DNA of 64,000 bases, taken from positions 1 through 64,000 of the forward strand of contig PVBG01000022.1 of assembly GCA_002968845.1 (NCBI GenBank), written 5' to 3'. The DNA is from Neorhizobium tomejilense. GTDB taxonomy: Bacteria > Pseudomonadota > Alphaproteobacteria > Rhizobiales > Rhizobiaceae. The notes beneath the pieces are model-generated. The model searched no databases. It was given only the letters and a program-made list of their open reading frames with translations, and was not told where the DNA came from. This document shows, piece by piece, positions 8,475 through 17,253 of the stretch. Made by a program: the position numbers and the translations under genes. Numbering within the stretch: the stretch's first letter is position 1; each line of letters opens with the position of its first letter.

Positions 8475-10355
8475 TTGGCGCGGCCTGATCGCGGATTGGG
8501 CGAGGCCCTTAATCCTCTTTTCAAACGATGGCTTTATCGTCCCGGCATGCGTATCAACGAGATCACCAACTGGGCCTATGGCGTCACGGTCGTTCTGACC
8601 GTGCTGTCGGGCACTGCTTTCATCCTATCTGCCGGGAGCGCCAATCAGGAGAGGATCGCCGTCGAGGAGCACCTTTCCCTCGATGAACTTTCCGAACAGC
8701 TGGCGCTCGGCGCGGAAGAGCGCACCGATGAAGCGCGGCTTTATGTGATGCGCGGTCAGGACCGGCATCTGAAGGCCTTCCACGACAAGGAGGCCGAAGA
8801 GCAGGGGCTCGAAGAGGCGATCAGGGGCATCAAGGCGCTCGGCGCCTCCGATGCCGAGTTTGCCGCGCTGGTCGAGGTGGGGGAGGACGCAGAGGCTCTC
8901 GACCAGCTCGAGAACGCCGCCATCACCGCTTACCAGAATGGCGACCGGGCCGGGGCACAGGAGGCGTTGTTCGGCCCCGAGCACGACCGCCTGCAGACCG
9001 GGCTGCTCGAAACCGTCACCCGGTTCCGGGAACTGGTAAAGGCGCGCACCGAGACTGCGGTAGCACTTGCGCAGTCTCGCAGCGACTTGTGGGGTCTTGC
9101 GGCAAAGACGATGCTTGCCGTCACCGCAGCACTTTTCCTCGGTGTCCTCTATTTCGTGCTCAAACGCCGCGTCGCCATGCCGCTCACCCGCATGACCGGC
9201 ATCGTCACCCGGCTTGCCCGGCAGGACTATGCCGTGGAAGTGCCGCTCGACCGCCGGCGGGACGAGATCGGCGAGATGAACCAGGCAATCCACATCTTCC
9301 GCGAAAACGGTTTGGAACGTGACCGTCTCGATGCCGAACGGCGCGCTGACCAGCTGACCAAGGATTTCATCCTGCAGATGATGCACCGTCTGCAGGCCTG
9401 CCAGACGCAGGGCGAGCTGGCGGACGTCGTCTCCCGCTTTGCGCCGCAGATATTCCCGAACCTCGCAGGCCAGCTCTATGTACTGAACGACAGCCGAACG
9501 ACGCTCACCGAGATCGGCTGCTGGCTCGACCCGCAGCTTTCGGCCACTTCCTTCCCGACCGGCGCCTGCTGGGGATTGCGCCGCGGGCGGCCGCACCTGA
9601 GCAATCACGGCCACGGCGACATTCCCTGCCAGCATCTCGGCGAAAGCGACGTCGCCGGGCTCTGCATTCCTCTGACGGCGCAGGGAGATACGATCGGCCT
9701 TCTTTATTTCGAAGAGCGCCCTGATCATGACATGGCGGCGGAAAGCTCCCGTCTCTATCTCGAACTGATCGCCGAGAATATCGGCCTTGCGGTTGCCAAC
9801 CTGCAGCTCCGCGACAGGCTGACGAACCTTGCGGTGCGAGACGCGCTGACCGGCCTGCTCAACCGCCGCCGCCTCGACGAGACGCTGGCCCGCCATGGGC
9901 GCGACCTTCCGGACCGGCCGCTTGCCTGTCTGATGATGGATATCGACCGGTTCAAGCGCTTCAACGACGAGTTCGGGCACGACTCGGGCGACATCGTCAT
10001 GCAGTACGTGGCGCAGATGATGCTCGACGCCGTCGGCGAGACGGGGACCTGCCATCGCTTCGGCGGCGAGGAGTTCACGATACTCTTGCCGGATGCGACG
10101 GAGACCGCCGCCTTCGCGCTCGCCGAACGCTTGCGGCAGAAGATCGCGACCACGCCGCTTTCGCATGGCGGTCGCATTCTCGGCCTCGTCTCCGTTTCGA
10201 TCGGCGTCGCAGGCTCGCCTGCCGGGGGACCGATATCGACGCTCGTCACGCGGGCGGACGCAGCCCTCCTGGAAGCCAAGGCGGGCGGGCGGAACCAGAC
10301 CGTGCTTGCAGGCGCGGTGAAGCTCGCGGATCAGGCCAGCCGCAATTCGGCTTGA
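8475..10355 (+). CDS. Membrane diguanylate cyclase with HAMP, GAF-like and GGDEF domains
   Basis: The predicted product makes c-di-GMP from two GTP. From the TTG at 8475 (626 residues) the order is: TM helix about 34-52, a periplasmic helical region, TM helix about 210-227, HAMP about 228-280, a GAF-like domain about 300-440, then GGDEF with the active variant FGGEEF. No RxxD inhibitory site is visible five residues before FGGEEF, so product feedback may be weak. The start is uncertain: TTG 8475 is the longest form and ATG 8547 would begin just before the first TM helix. It starts a signalling block between 6S RNA and ygfA. Confidence 0.88.
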   Translation: MARPDRGLGEALNPLFKRWLYRPGMRINEITNWAYGVTVVLTVLSGTAFILSAGSANQERIAVEEHLSLDELSEQLALGAEERTDEARLYVMRGQDRHLKAFHDKEAEEQGLEEAIRGIKALGASDAEFAALVEVGEDAEALDQLENAAITAYQNGDRAGAQEALFGPEHDRLQTGLLETVTRFRELVKARTETAVALAQSRSDLWGLAAKTMLAVTAALFLGVLYFVLKRRVAMPLTRMTGIVTRLARQDYAVEVPLDRRRDEIGEMNQAIHIFRENGLERDRLDAERRADQLTKDFILQMMHRLQACQTQGELADVVSRFAPQIFPNLAGQLYVLNDSRTTLTEIGCWLDPQLSATSFPTGACWGLRRGRPHLSNHGHGDIPCQHLGESDVAGLCIPLTAQGDTIGLLYFEERPDHDMAAESSRLYLELIAENIGLAVANLQLRDRLTNLAVRDALTGLLNRRRLDETLARHGRDLPDRPLACLMMDIDRFKRFNDEFGHDSGDIVMQYVAQMMLDAVGETGTCHRFGGEEFTILLPDATETAAFALAERLRQKIATTPLSHGGRILGLVSVSIGVAGSPAGGPISTLVTRADAALLEAKAGGRNQTVLAGAVKLADQASRNSA

Positions 10356-10482
10356 ACGGATCGGCGAACAAAATCGCCGTGAGCGACGCCGGCTCCTGAT
10401 CGACCATTCTGCGGCCTTTGCTTGACAACGGGCGAATGACCGCCAATTTCTGGCGGTCCCGTTCAACTACCGGCCTGTATCA

Positions 10483-11982
10483 ATGCCCTTTTTGAATTCC
10501 ACCTTCGCCCGCTCCTCGCTGCTCATGCTTCTGGTCGGGGGCGGCGTCCTTGTGGCGATCGTGTTGTCATCGTTCTTTCTGGCTAGGACGACGCAGGCCT
10601 ATTTCCAGGACGTTGTGAAACTACGCGAGCTTCGAAGCGCTGCGGCGGACATGCAGCTTTTCCTGCGGGCCGCCGAATCCGGGCAGCGCGGTTTCGTGCT
10701 GACGCAGGATTCCGAATTCCTGATGCCCTATACGACGGCGAGCGCAGTCATTCCGCGGTTGCGCGAGCGGCTGAAGAAGGCCGCCGACGATCTGGACACT
10801 GTGCCCGTTCCATTTGCCCAACTCGGCCCGCTGATCGACGACAAGCTCGCCGAGATGCAGTCGACGGTGGCGATGGTGCAGAAGGGAAATGCCGTCGGGG
10901 CGATCGAAGTCATCCGGGGCGCCTATGGCCGGCAGCTGATGGAAGGCATCACGTCGATCCTCGGCAAGCTGATCGGCGACATGGACGGGCGGATCGGGAC
11001 CGGCGTCGACGACCTCAATGATTCGGCTTCGGCGTTGCAATGGATCACCATCGGCGGCGGCCTGATGATTATCCTCGTCATCGGCGGCGCGATCGTGATC
11101 GTTGGCCAGCATGTTCGCGAGCTTCAGCGGGCGCGCTCCGAGGTCGAGGAGCTCAATGCCGGGCTCGAGGAGCGCGTCAACGAGCGCTCCGAGGATCTGA
11201 TCCAGGCCAATCGCGAGATCCAGCGTTATGCCTATATCGTCTCGCACGACCTGCGTGCGCCGCTGGTCAACATCATGGGTTTCACCAGCGAACTCGACGC
11301 GAGCCTCAAGTCGATCAGCACCTATGTGCTGGCCGACGGGACGCCGCTGTCCGAAACCGACGTGAACGACGCCCGCATCGCCGTCGAGCAGGACCTGCCG
11401 GAGGCCATCGCCTTCATCCGCTCTTCCACCAAGAAGATGGACGGGCTGATCAACGCCATCCTGAAGATTTCCCGCGACGGGCGGCGCGAACTGAAGCCGG
11501 AGAGGATCGATCTCGGGGAGCTTCTCGAAGCGACCGCCGACAGCATCTACCACCAGGTCAGCGAAGCGGGCGGCGAGGTGAATATTTCGGTCGCCCAGGC
11601 GAGGGGCCTTATTACCGACCGATTTTCGATGGAACAGGTTTTCGGCAATCTCTTCGACAACGCGGTGAAATACAAACATCCGGATCGGCCTTTGAACCTT
11701 TCCGTAAAGGCAATGCCGATCGGCCGCGCCGCGATGAGGATAGAGGTCGCAGACAATGGCCGGGGCATCGCTCCGGAGGATCATGAGAGGGTTTTCGAGC
11801 TTTTCCGCCGCTCGGGCGTTCAGGACCAGCAGGGCGAGGGTATCGGTCTTGCACATGTGCGTTCATTAGTCAGAAATTTAGGCGGTGAGATTACGGTGAC
11901 GTCCACATTGGGCGGCGGGACGACGTTCGTCATCCGGTTGCCTACGGATTTGTCCCAGTATGTCAGGAGTAACGGGTCATGA
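10483..11982 (+). CDS. CHASE3 sensor histidine kinase
   Basis: The 499-residue membrane kinase has a TM helix at about 13-34, an extracytoplasmic CHASE3 domain (with FLRAAESGQRGFVLT), and a second TM helix at about 187-208. A short coiled coil leads to a HisKA domain with SHDLRAPLVN (phospho-His). The ATPase domain carries FDNAVKYK (N box), DNGRGIAPED (G1) and GEGIGLAHV (G2). The next gene, a single-domain response regulator, overlaps its stop by ATGA and is the obvious partner. The light or redox input seen in related kinases is not visible; the ligand is unknown. Confidence 0.92.
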   Translation: MPFLNSTFARSSLLMLLVGGGVLVAIVLSSFFLARTTQAYFQDVVKLRELRSAAADMQLFLRAAESGQRGFVLTQDSEFLMPYTTASAVIPRLRERLKKAADDLDTVPVPFAQLGPLIDDKLAEMQSTVAMVQKGNAVGAIEVIRGAYGRQLMEGITSILGKLIGDMDGRIGTGVDDLNDSASALQWITIGGGLMIILVIGGAIVIVGQHVRELQRARSEVEELNAGLEERVNERSEDLIQANREIQRYAYIVSHDLRAPLVNIMGFTSELDASLKSISTYVLADGTPLSETDVNDARIAVEQDLPEAIAFIRSSTKKMDGLINAILKISRDGRRELKPERIDLGELLEATADSIYHQVSEAGGEVNISVAQARGLITDRFSMEQVFGNLFDNAVKYKHPDRPLNLSVKAMPIGRAAMRIEVADNGRGIAPEDHERVFELFRRSGVQDQQGEGIGLAHVRSLVRNLGGEITVTSTLGGGTTFVIRLPTDLSQYVRSNGS

Positions 11983-12422
11983 AGGCTGCCGGTAAAGAAG
12001 TTACCATCGTGATGATCGAGGACGATGAAGGCCATGCGCGCCTGATCGAGAAGAACGTTCGTCGCGCCGGTGTCAACAACGAGATCGTCCCGTTCACGAA
12101 CGGCAATGCGGCTCTCGACTTTATCCTCGGCGCGGATCGTTCCGGAAACTCCAATCAGGATCGCCACCTGCTGATCCTTCTCGACCTCAACCTGCCGGAC
12201 ATGTCGGGTATTGACATCCTCGAGAAGGTGAAGTCCAACCCACACTCGAAGCGTCTGCCGGTGGTCATCCTCACGACCACGGACGATGAGCTTGAGATCC
12301 AGCGCTGCTACGATCTCGGCGCCAACGTCTACATCACCAAACCGGTGGACTACGACAGTTTTGCGCATGCCATCCGACAGCTCGGGCTGTTCTTTGCCGT
12401 GATGCAGATACCCGGACAATAA
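11979..12422 (+). CDS. Single-domain response regulator (Rcp1-like)
   Basis: This 147-residue receiver domain has no output domain. The acidic pocket IEDDEGH, the phosphoryl Asp in LLDLNLPDMSG, the Thr of LTTTDD and the Lys in ITKP are all present. Such Rcp1-like receivers usually shuttle phosphate from a kinase to another protein. The ATG overlaps the kinase stop, and the REC-HWE kinase starts 10 bp later, so it may link the two kinases. Confidence 0.92.
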   Translation: MKAAGKEVTIVMIEDDEGHARLIEKNVRRAGVNNEIVPFTNGNAALDFILGADRSGNSNQDRHLLILLDLNLPDMSGIDILEKVKSNPHSKRLPVVILTTTDDELEIQRCYDLGANVYITKPVDYDSFAHAIRQLGLFFAVMQIPGQ

Positions 12423-12431
12423 CGAGACGCG

Positions 12432-13460
12432 ATGCCGCAAACCATACTTTATGTCGATGACGATCTCGCGCTTGCCAGATTGGCGGAACGGCACTTCGCG
12501 CGGGCCGGTTACGAGGTCGTCCATGCCGTCAACGCGGCATCCGCGATGGAAGCGGTCGAAAAAGGCGGTATCGACGCGATCGTCCTCGACCACTATCTGA
12601 GGACCGAAACCGGGCTCGACATCCTGCACAAGCTGAAAGACCGGGGCTCGGCCATCCCCGTGATCTACGTCACCGGTTCCAGCGACGCGACGATCGCCAT
12701 CGACGCGCTGAAGAACGGCGCCTCCGACTATGTCATCAAGACGGTCGGCGAGGAATTCTGGCCGCTGATGGAGAGCGCGATCGCGCAAGGGATCGCCAAT
12801 GCCGAATTGCGGCGAGCCCAGGAAAAGGCCGAGCAGGAGATCCGCCTCGGCAAGGAACGCGCCGAGGTTCTGCTCGCCGAGGTGAACCACCGCGTCGCCA
12901 ACAGCCTGGCGCTGGTCGCGGCACTCATCCGCCTGCAGGTTTCCAGCAGCAAGAGCGACGACGTCAAGGCGGCCCTTTCGGAGACGCAGGCGCGCATCAG
13001 CGCGATCGCCGGCATGCATCGCAGCCTCTACACGTCCGACGACGTCCGGCATGTGGAGATGGACAAATATCTGGGCACGCTGGTGCGCGAGGTACAGGGC
13101 TCCGTCAACGACGACCAGGGTCCGTCGATCCGCCTCGATGCCGAACCGTTGTCGTTGACCTCAGACCGCGCCGTCTCGGTCGGCATGATCGTCACGGAGC
13201 TGCTCACCAACGCGCTCAAATACGCCTATCCGGCCGGCACCGAGGGTGAAGTGCGGGTGCTTCTCAAACGCCGGGACGAGGGCAGCGCGCTTCTCGCCGT
13301 CGAGGACGACGGTATCGGTTGGCGCGAGGGCGACACGCCCAAGGGCACCGGGCTCGGCAGCCGCATCGTCAAATCCATGGCCGCGACGCTCGGCTCGACG
13401 ATCCACTACGTGCCTTCCTCTTCCGGCACCCGCGCCGAACTGACGGTCAGCCTTCAGTAG
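12432..13460 (+). CDS. Receiver domain fused to a HisKA_2/HWE-type histidine kinase
   Basis: Residues 1-120 form a receiver (VDDDLALARL, Asp in IVLDHYLRTETG, YVTGSSD, VIKT). After a charged helix comes a kinase core with EVNHRVANSLALVAALIRLQ (phospho-His, HisKA_2/HWE style) and an ATPase domain with TELLTNALKYAYP and DDGIGW. It has no membrane segment, so it is a cytosolic kinase controlled by phosphorylation. Together with the two genes before it, it forms a phosphorelay-like operon. In alphaproteobacteria HWE/HisKA_2 kinases often feed the general stress response, but no PhyR or EcfG gene is visible here. Confidence 0.9.
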   Translation: MPQTILYVDDDLALARLAERHFARAGYEVVHAVNAASAMEAVEKGGIDAIVLDHYLRTETGLDILHKLKDRGSAIPVIYVTGSSDATIAIDALKNGASDYVIKTVGEEFWPLMESAIAQGIANAELRRAQEKAEQEIRLGKERAEVLLAEVNHRVANSLALVAALIRLQVSSSKSDDVKAALSETQARISAIAGMHRSLYTSDDVRHVEMDKYLGTLVREVQGSVNDDQGPSIRLDAEPLSLTSDRAVSVGMIVTELLTNALKYAYPAGTEGEVRVLLKRRDEGSALLAVEDDGIGWREGDTPKGTGLGSRIVKSMAATLGSTIHYVPSSSGTRAELTVSLQ

Positions 13461-13739
13461 GCCACCCTTCAGTTAGGTTGGCACGAAGTGGCCGTGCCGT
13501 TTCTGCCACGGTTGTGGCCCTTCATTTTGTTCCAACCATTGCAATGCCCGCATGGCGACCCTATGATTTCCGGGATGCGCGTGAGGTGCATAGCTCCGAG
13601 AACCGGTCCCGGTTTTCCGAACTGTGCGTGAGACGTCGCGACGAGGCGCCTCTGGCGCCGTCGTATGGATGCGGGCCGTTCTTCGGAGCGGCACATTCGT
13701 TTCGCGTGCAGGCATATTGTTCCAATCAAAGAGATTCTC

Positions 13740-15023
13740 TTGTTAACCGAAATACTCATCGTCATCGCCCTCACCGTTTTGAACGGTGTCCTCGCGATGT
13801 CGGAACTTGCCGTCGTCTCCTCCCGCCCCGTGCGGCTCCGGATCATGGCGGAGCAGGGCAACCGTGGCGCGGCGACAGCCATACGGCTCGCGGAAGATCC
13901 CGGCCGCTTCCTTTCCTCCGTCCAGATCGGCATCACGCTGGTCGGCGTGCTCTCCGGCGCGTTCTCCGGCGCCACGCTCGGCGCCCGGCTGACCACCTGG
14001 CTTGAAGCGCAGGGCATGGCCGACAACCTGGCCGACTGGCTGGGCGTCGGCACCGTCGTCGTTTTCATCACCTATCTGTCGCTGATCGTCGGCGAACTGG
14101 TGCCGAAGCAGATCGCACTGCGGGCGCCGGAAGCGGTTGCTGCCCGTGTCGCGCCCGCCATGAAGATGCTTGCCACCGTCGGCGCCCCGATCGTCTGGTT
14201 CCTCGATGTCTCCGGCCGGCTGGTTCTGACCGTGCTCGGCCAGCGGGGCGAGCAGGGCGATCGCGTCACCGACGAGGAAATCCGTACCGTGCTTGCCGAA
14301 GCCCAGAGCGCCGGCGTGATCGAGACGGAAGAATCCGCGATGATCTCCGGCGTCATGCGGCTCGCCGACCGCACCGCCCGCGGCCTGATGACCCCGCGCC
14401 GGGACGTCGAGGTCATCGACATCGAAGACAATTCGGATGAGATCCGCGAGCAGCTGCGTGCCACCCAGCGCTCTCGCCTGCCGATCCGCAACGGCAGTTC
14501 GGACGAGATCCTCGGCACGCTGTTCGTCAAGGACGCCTATGATTTCATTGCCGGCGGCAAGATGCTGGATATCCGCGGCGTCATGCGCGAGGCGCCCGTC
14601 GTCTCCGACCTGACAGGCGCGCTCGACGTCATCCAGGCGCTGCGCAAGGCGCCGGCCCATATGGTGCTGGTCTATGACGAATACGGCCATTTCGAAGGCA
14701 TCATCACCTCAGGCGACATCCTCGAGGCGATCACCGGCGTCTTCCAGGAGGAAGAGGACGAAGAACCTGCGATCGTTGCGCGCGACGACGGTTCCTTCCT
14801 GATCGCCGGCTGGATGCCGGTCGACGAGTTCTCCGACCAGATGGGTTTTTCGCTCGGCGACGATCCCGGCTACGAAACGGTCGCGGGCTTCGTGCTCGAC
14901 GAGATGAAGCGCCTGCCGGAACTCGGCGAGAGTTTCACCAAGAACGGCTGGACCTTCGAGGTCATCGACCTCGACGGCCGCCGCATCGACAAGCTGTTGG
15001 TCAGGCGGTCGGACAAGGTATGA
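13740..15023 (+). CDS. CNNM/CorC-type transport protein (hemolysin family)
   Basis: The protein has an N-terminal DUF21/CNNM membrane domain (helices at about 2-22, 60-85, 95-120 and 130-155), a pair of CBS domains (from LMTPRRDVEVID to FEGIITSGDILE), and a C-terminal CorC_HlyC domain. This architecture is linked to Mg2+/Co2+ efflux or homeostasis. TTG 13740 is the likely start because the first membrane helix begins immediately after it and AAAGAGA lies upstream; no in-frame ATG fits. The stop overlaps the ygfA start (ATGA), so the two are coupled. Confidence 0.88.
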   Translation: MLTEILIVIALTVLNGVLAMSELAVVSSRPVRLRIMAEQGNRGAATAIRLAEDPGRFLSSVQIGITLVGVLSGAFSGATLGARLTTWLEAQGMADNLADWLGVGTVVVFITYLSLIVGELVPKQIALRAPEAVAARVAPAMKMLATVGAPIVWFLDVSGRLVLTVLGQRGEQGDRVTDEEIRTVLAEAQSAGVIETEESAMISGVMRLADRTARGLMTPRRDVEVIDIEDNSDEIREQLRATQRSRLPIRNGSSDEILGTLFVKDAYDFIAGGKMLDIRGVMREAPVVSDLTGALDVIQALRKAPAHMVLVYDEYGHFEGIITSGDILEAITGVFQEEEDEEPAIVARDDGSFLIAGWMPVDEFSDQMGFSLGDDPGYETVAGFVLDEMKRLPELGESFTKNGWTFEVIDLDGRRIDKLLVRRSDKV

Positions 15024-15622
15024 CGGACGTCCTGAAGACCAAGGCGGAGCTTCGTGCCGCGCGGCTTGCCGAGCGGGATGCCATCCCGCCGGTCGAGCGC
15101 ATCGAGAAGAGCCTAGCCATCGCGTCGCATGGGGCCGAGGCGATCAGCCTCGACGCCGGCGCCATCGTTTCGGGCTTCCTGCCGATCCGCTCGGAAGTCG
15201 ATGTGCGGCCGCTGATGGCGCATCTCAGGGACCGCAGCGCGCGGCTCTGCGTGCCCGTCATTCTCGACAAGAAGACGATCGTCTTCCGCGAACTGGTGCG
15301 CGGTGCCGAACTGGTGCCGGGCGTGTTCGGCACGTTCGGCCCGGGCGCGGATGCGGCGGAACTCGAGCCGCAGGTGATGTTGGTGCCGCTGTCGGCCTTC
15401 GATGCCGGAGGGCACCGGATCGGTTATGGCGGCGGTTATTACGACCGGGCGATCCACCGCCTGCAGCAAAAAGGCCTGAACCCGAAGCTGATCGGGATTG
15501 CCTTCGACTGCCAGGAAGTGGCATCAGTTCCCGTTGAACCTCACGATATCAGACTTGACGCTGTCCTGACGGAGAGCGGTTACCGGCCCTTCGAAGACAT
15601 GGGCCGCGCACAGATTGGATAA
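15020..15622 (+). CDS. ygfA: 5-formyltetrahydrofolate cyclo-ligase
   Basis: The enzyme converts 5-formyl-THF to 5,10-methenyl-THF using ATP, returning folate to the one-carbon pool. The 200-residue protein shows the family pattern: Lys/Arg-rich N-terminus KAELRAARLAERD, SGFLPIRSEVDVRPL, VPLSAFDAGGHRIGYGGGYYDR (the ATP and folate site) and DCQEV. ygfA normally lies right after 6S RNA; here a signalling block and a CorC gene separate them. It overlaps the CorC gene and is followed two bases later by ymdB. Confidence 0.95.
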   Translation: MTDVLKTKAELRAARLAERDAIPPVERIEKSLAIASHGAEAISLDAGAIVSGFLPIRSEVDVRPLMAHLRDRSARLCVPVILDKKTIVFRELVRGAELVPGVFGTFGPGADAAELEPQVMLVPLSAFDAGGHRIGYGGGYYDRAIHRLQQKGLNPKLIGIAFDCQEVASVPVEPHDIRLDAVLTESGYRPFEDMGRAQIG

Positions 15623-15624
15623 GA

Positions 15625-16449
15625 ATGCGCCTTTTGTTCCTGGGTGACATGGTGGGCAAGACCGGCCGCGTGGCGGTGTGGGAAAAGCTGCCCGGCCTCG
15701 TCGCCGACCTGAAGCTCGATTTTGTCATCGTCAACGGCGAGAACGCCGCGGGCGGTTTCGGCATTACCGAGGATATCTTTCTCGAGACGATCAATGCCGG
15801 CGCCGACGTTGTGACGACCGGCAACCATGTCTGGGACCAGAAGGAGGCCGTCAGCTTTGCCGGTCGCCACGAGCAGTTCCTGCGGCCCGCCAACTATCCC
15901 GCCGGCACGCCGGGCAAGGGATCCGGCATTTTTTACGCCCGCAATGGCGCGCGCATTCTGGTCGCCAACATCATGGGGCGGGTGTTCATGCATCCCGAAC
16001 TCGACGATCCCTTCAAGAGCGCCGAGACGATCCTCGCGGCAGCCCCCCTGAAGGAACAGGCGGACGCGGTCATCTTCGACTTCCACGCGGAAGCGACCAG
16101 CGAAAAGCAGTGCTTCGGGCATTTCGTCGACGGCCGCGCCAGCCTCGTGGTCGGCACCCACACGCATGTGCCGACGGCCGACTGCCAGATCCTCAACGGC
16201 GGCACCGGCTACATGTCGGATGCCGGCATGTGCGGCGACTACGATAGTTCGCTCGGCATGGACAAGGAAGAACCACTCAACCGCTTCATCTCGAAAATGC
16301 CGAAGGGCCGTTTCGAGGCGGCGACCGGACCCGCGACGATCTGCGGCCTCGGCATCGAGATTTCCGATACGACCGGGCTTGCGGAAAAGATCGAGCCGCT
16401 CCGGATCGGGCCGCGGCTTGCGGAGACGATACCGTCGTTCTGGCGGTGA
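15625..16449 (+). CDS. YmdB-family metallophosphoesterase (TIGR00282)
   Basis: The 274-residue binuclear metal enzyme carries FLGDMVGKTGR, NGENAAGGFG, TTGNHVWDQKE, DFHAEATSEK and GTHTHVPTAD, the metal-binding signature of the YmdB family. Bacillus YmdB hydrolyses 2',3' and 3',5' cyclic nucleotides; the rhizobial role is not established. Start ATG 15625 lies two bases after the ygfA stop, so it is the last gene of that operon. Confidence 0.92.
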   Translation: MRLLFLGDMVGKTGRVAVWEKLPGLVADLKLDFVIVNGENAAGGFGITEDIFLETINAGADVVTTGNHVWDQKEAVSFAGRHEQFLRPANYPAGTPGKGSGIFYARNGARILVANIMGRVFMHPELDDPFKSAETILAAAPLKEQADAVIFDFHAEATSEKQCFGHFVDGRASLVVGTHTHVPTADCQILNGGTGYMSDAGMCGDYDSSLGMDKEEPLNRFISKMPKGRFEAATGPATICGLGIEISDTTGLAEKIEPLRIGPRLAETIPSFWR

Positions 16450-16507
16450 CAGGCGCGGACTACGGAAGTCGGGTATCTTCAGAACGCGCGGCATATGCCC
16501 GAAAATG

Positions 16508-16939
16508 TCAGCACACAATCACTTCGAGATACTCGGGTGAGGCGAAATCCAGCATGACGGCATCGCGGGTTATGATGGGGATTTTCTTAATCCGTGCGGT
16601 GGCGATCAGGTAGCAATCTCCTGGGTCCTTATGCCCGGTATCCATCACAACAGCCGCTGCTTCGCAGGCGATCCGTTGTCTGATTGGAATAATTTTCGTC
16701 CCTGTAGCCGCGACCGCCCTCGAAAACCATTTGGACGGCGACTTCGCGTCGAGATTTGGCGGGTCTCTGTGTGCTGGCTTGCGCGAAGCGATCGTCAACT
16801 CCCAGGCCGTAATTGGCGACACATAAAGCGTTCCCGCCGCTTGGTTGTCGGCGATCGCGATGAGAGCTTCTTCCGACAGCGTCTCGACAGCTGTGACCAG
16901 CCAGTAAAAGGTGTGGGTATCGAGCAGCGCGCCCGGCAA
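16508..16939 (-). CDS. PIN-domain toxin (VapC type)
   Basis: The 143-residue protein starts with LLDTHTFYWL (first acidic residue of a PIN nuclease). It also has ITAWELTIA (Glu) and DPGDCYLIATARI (second acidic pair), then ITRDAVML. These are the residues that bind Mg2+ in VapC ribonucleases, which cleave tRNA or rRNA. The start is TTG at 16939, two bases after the antitoxin stop, so translation is coupled. It lies on the opposite strand to ymdB. Confidence 0.85.
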   Translation of the reverse strand: MPGALLDTHTFYWLVTAVETLSEEALIAIADNQAAGTLYVSPITAWELTIASRKPAHRDPPNLDAKSPSKWFSRAVAATGTKIIPIRQRIACEAAAVVMDTGHKDPGDCYLIATARIKKIPIITRDAVMLDFASPEYLEVIVC

Positions 16940-16941
16940 GA

Positions 16942-17151
16942 TCAGTTCTTCACGGAGGGCTTGCGCGACTTGGACGAGTTGCCTTCGAGGGCTTGTTCAG
17001 CAATTGGCTTTGTAAGGTCGACGCTCTTCTTTATAGGCAGCTGCGACGACTTCATTGAATCAGCACCGCGCACTTCGACAAAGCGACCGCTGTGTGAATC
17101 GCGTACCACCCACCTGCCAGTCGATTCTCGTTTGAGTTCTGCCTTTGCCAT
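16942..17151 (-). CDS. Probable antitoxin of the adjacent PIN toxin
   Basis: The 69-residue basic protein begins AELKRESTGRWVVRDSHSGRFVEV and has a Lys/Ser-rich tail. It lacks an obvious AbrB, Phd or RHH signature, so the call rests on its size and its place immediately upstream of the PIN toxin (antitoxin first). The N-terminal Gly-Arg-Trp-Val-Val-Arg-Asp strand may be a small DNA-binding or swapped-hairpin fold; I cannot assign it. Confidence 0.65.
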   Translation of the reverse strand: MAKAELKRESTGRWVVRDSHSGRFVEVRGADSMKSSQLPIKKSVDLTKPIAEQALEGNSSKSRKPSVKN

Positions 17152-17253
17152 AGCCCTTTATATAGCGCGAAATCGTCGCTAGTGCGAGTCCAGTAGAGGT
17201 GTTGATCGGAGGCCTGATTGCACTGAAGGGAGACTGCATCACGCTTCAAACCT

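Noticed and set aside
13461..13739. Possible riboswitch upstream of the CorC-like gene
   Set aside because: Small hairpins are present (for example GGCACGAAGTGGCCGTGCC near 13480) but no known Mg2+ or other riboswitch core could be recognised.
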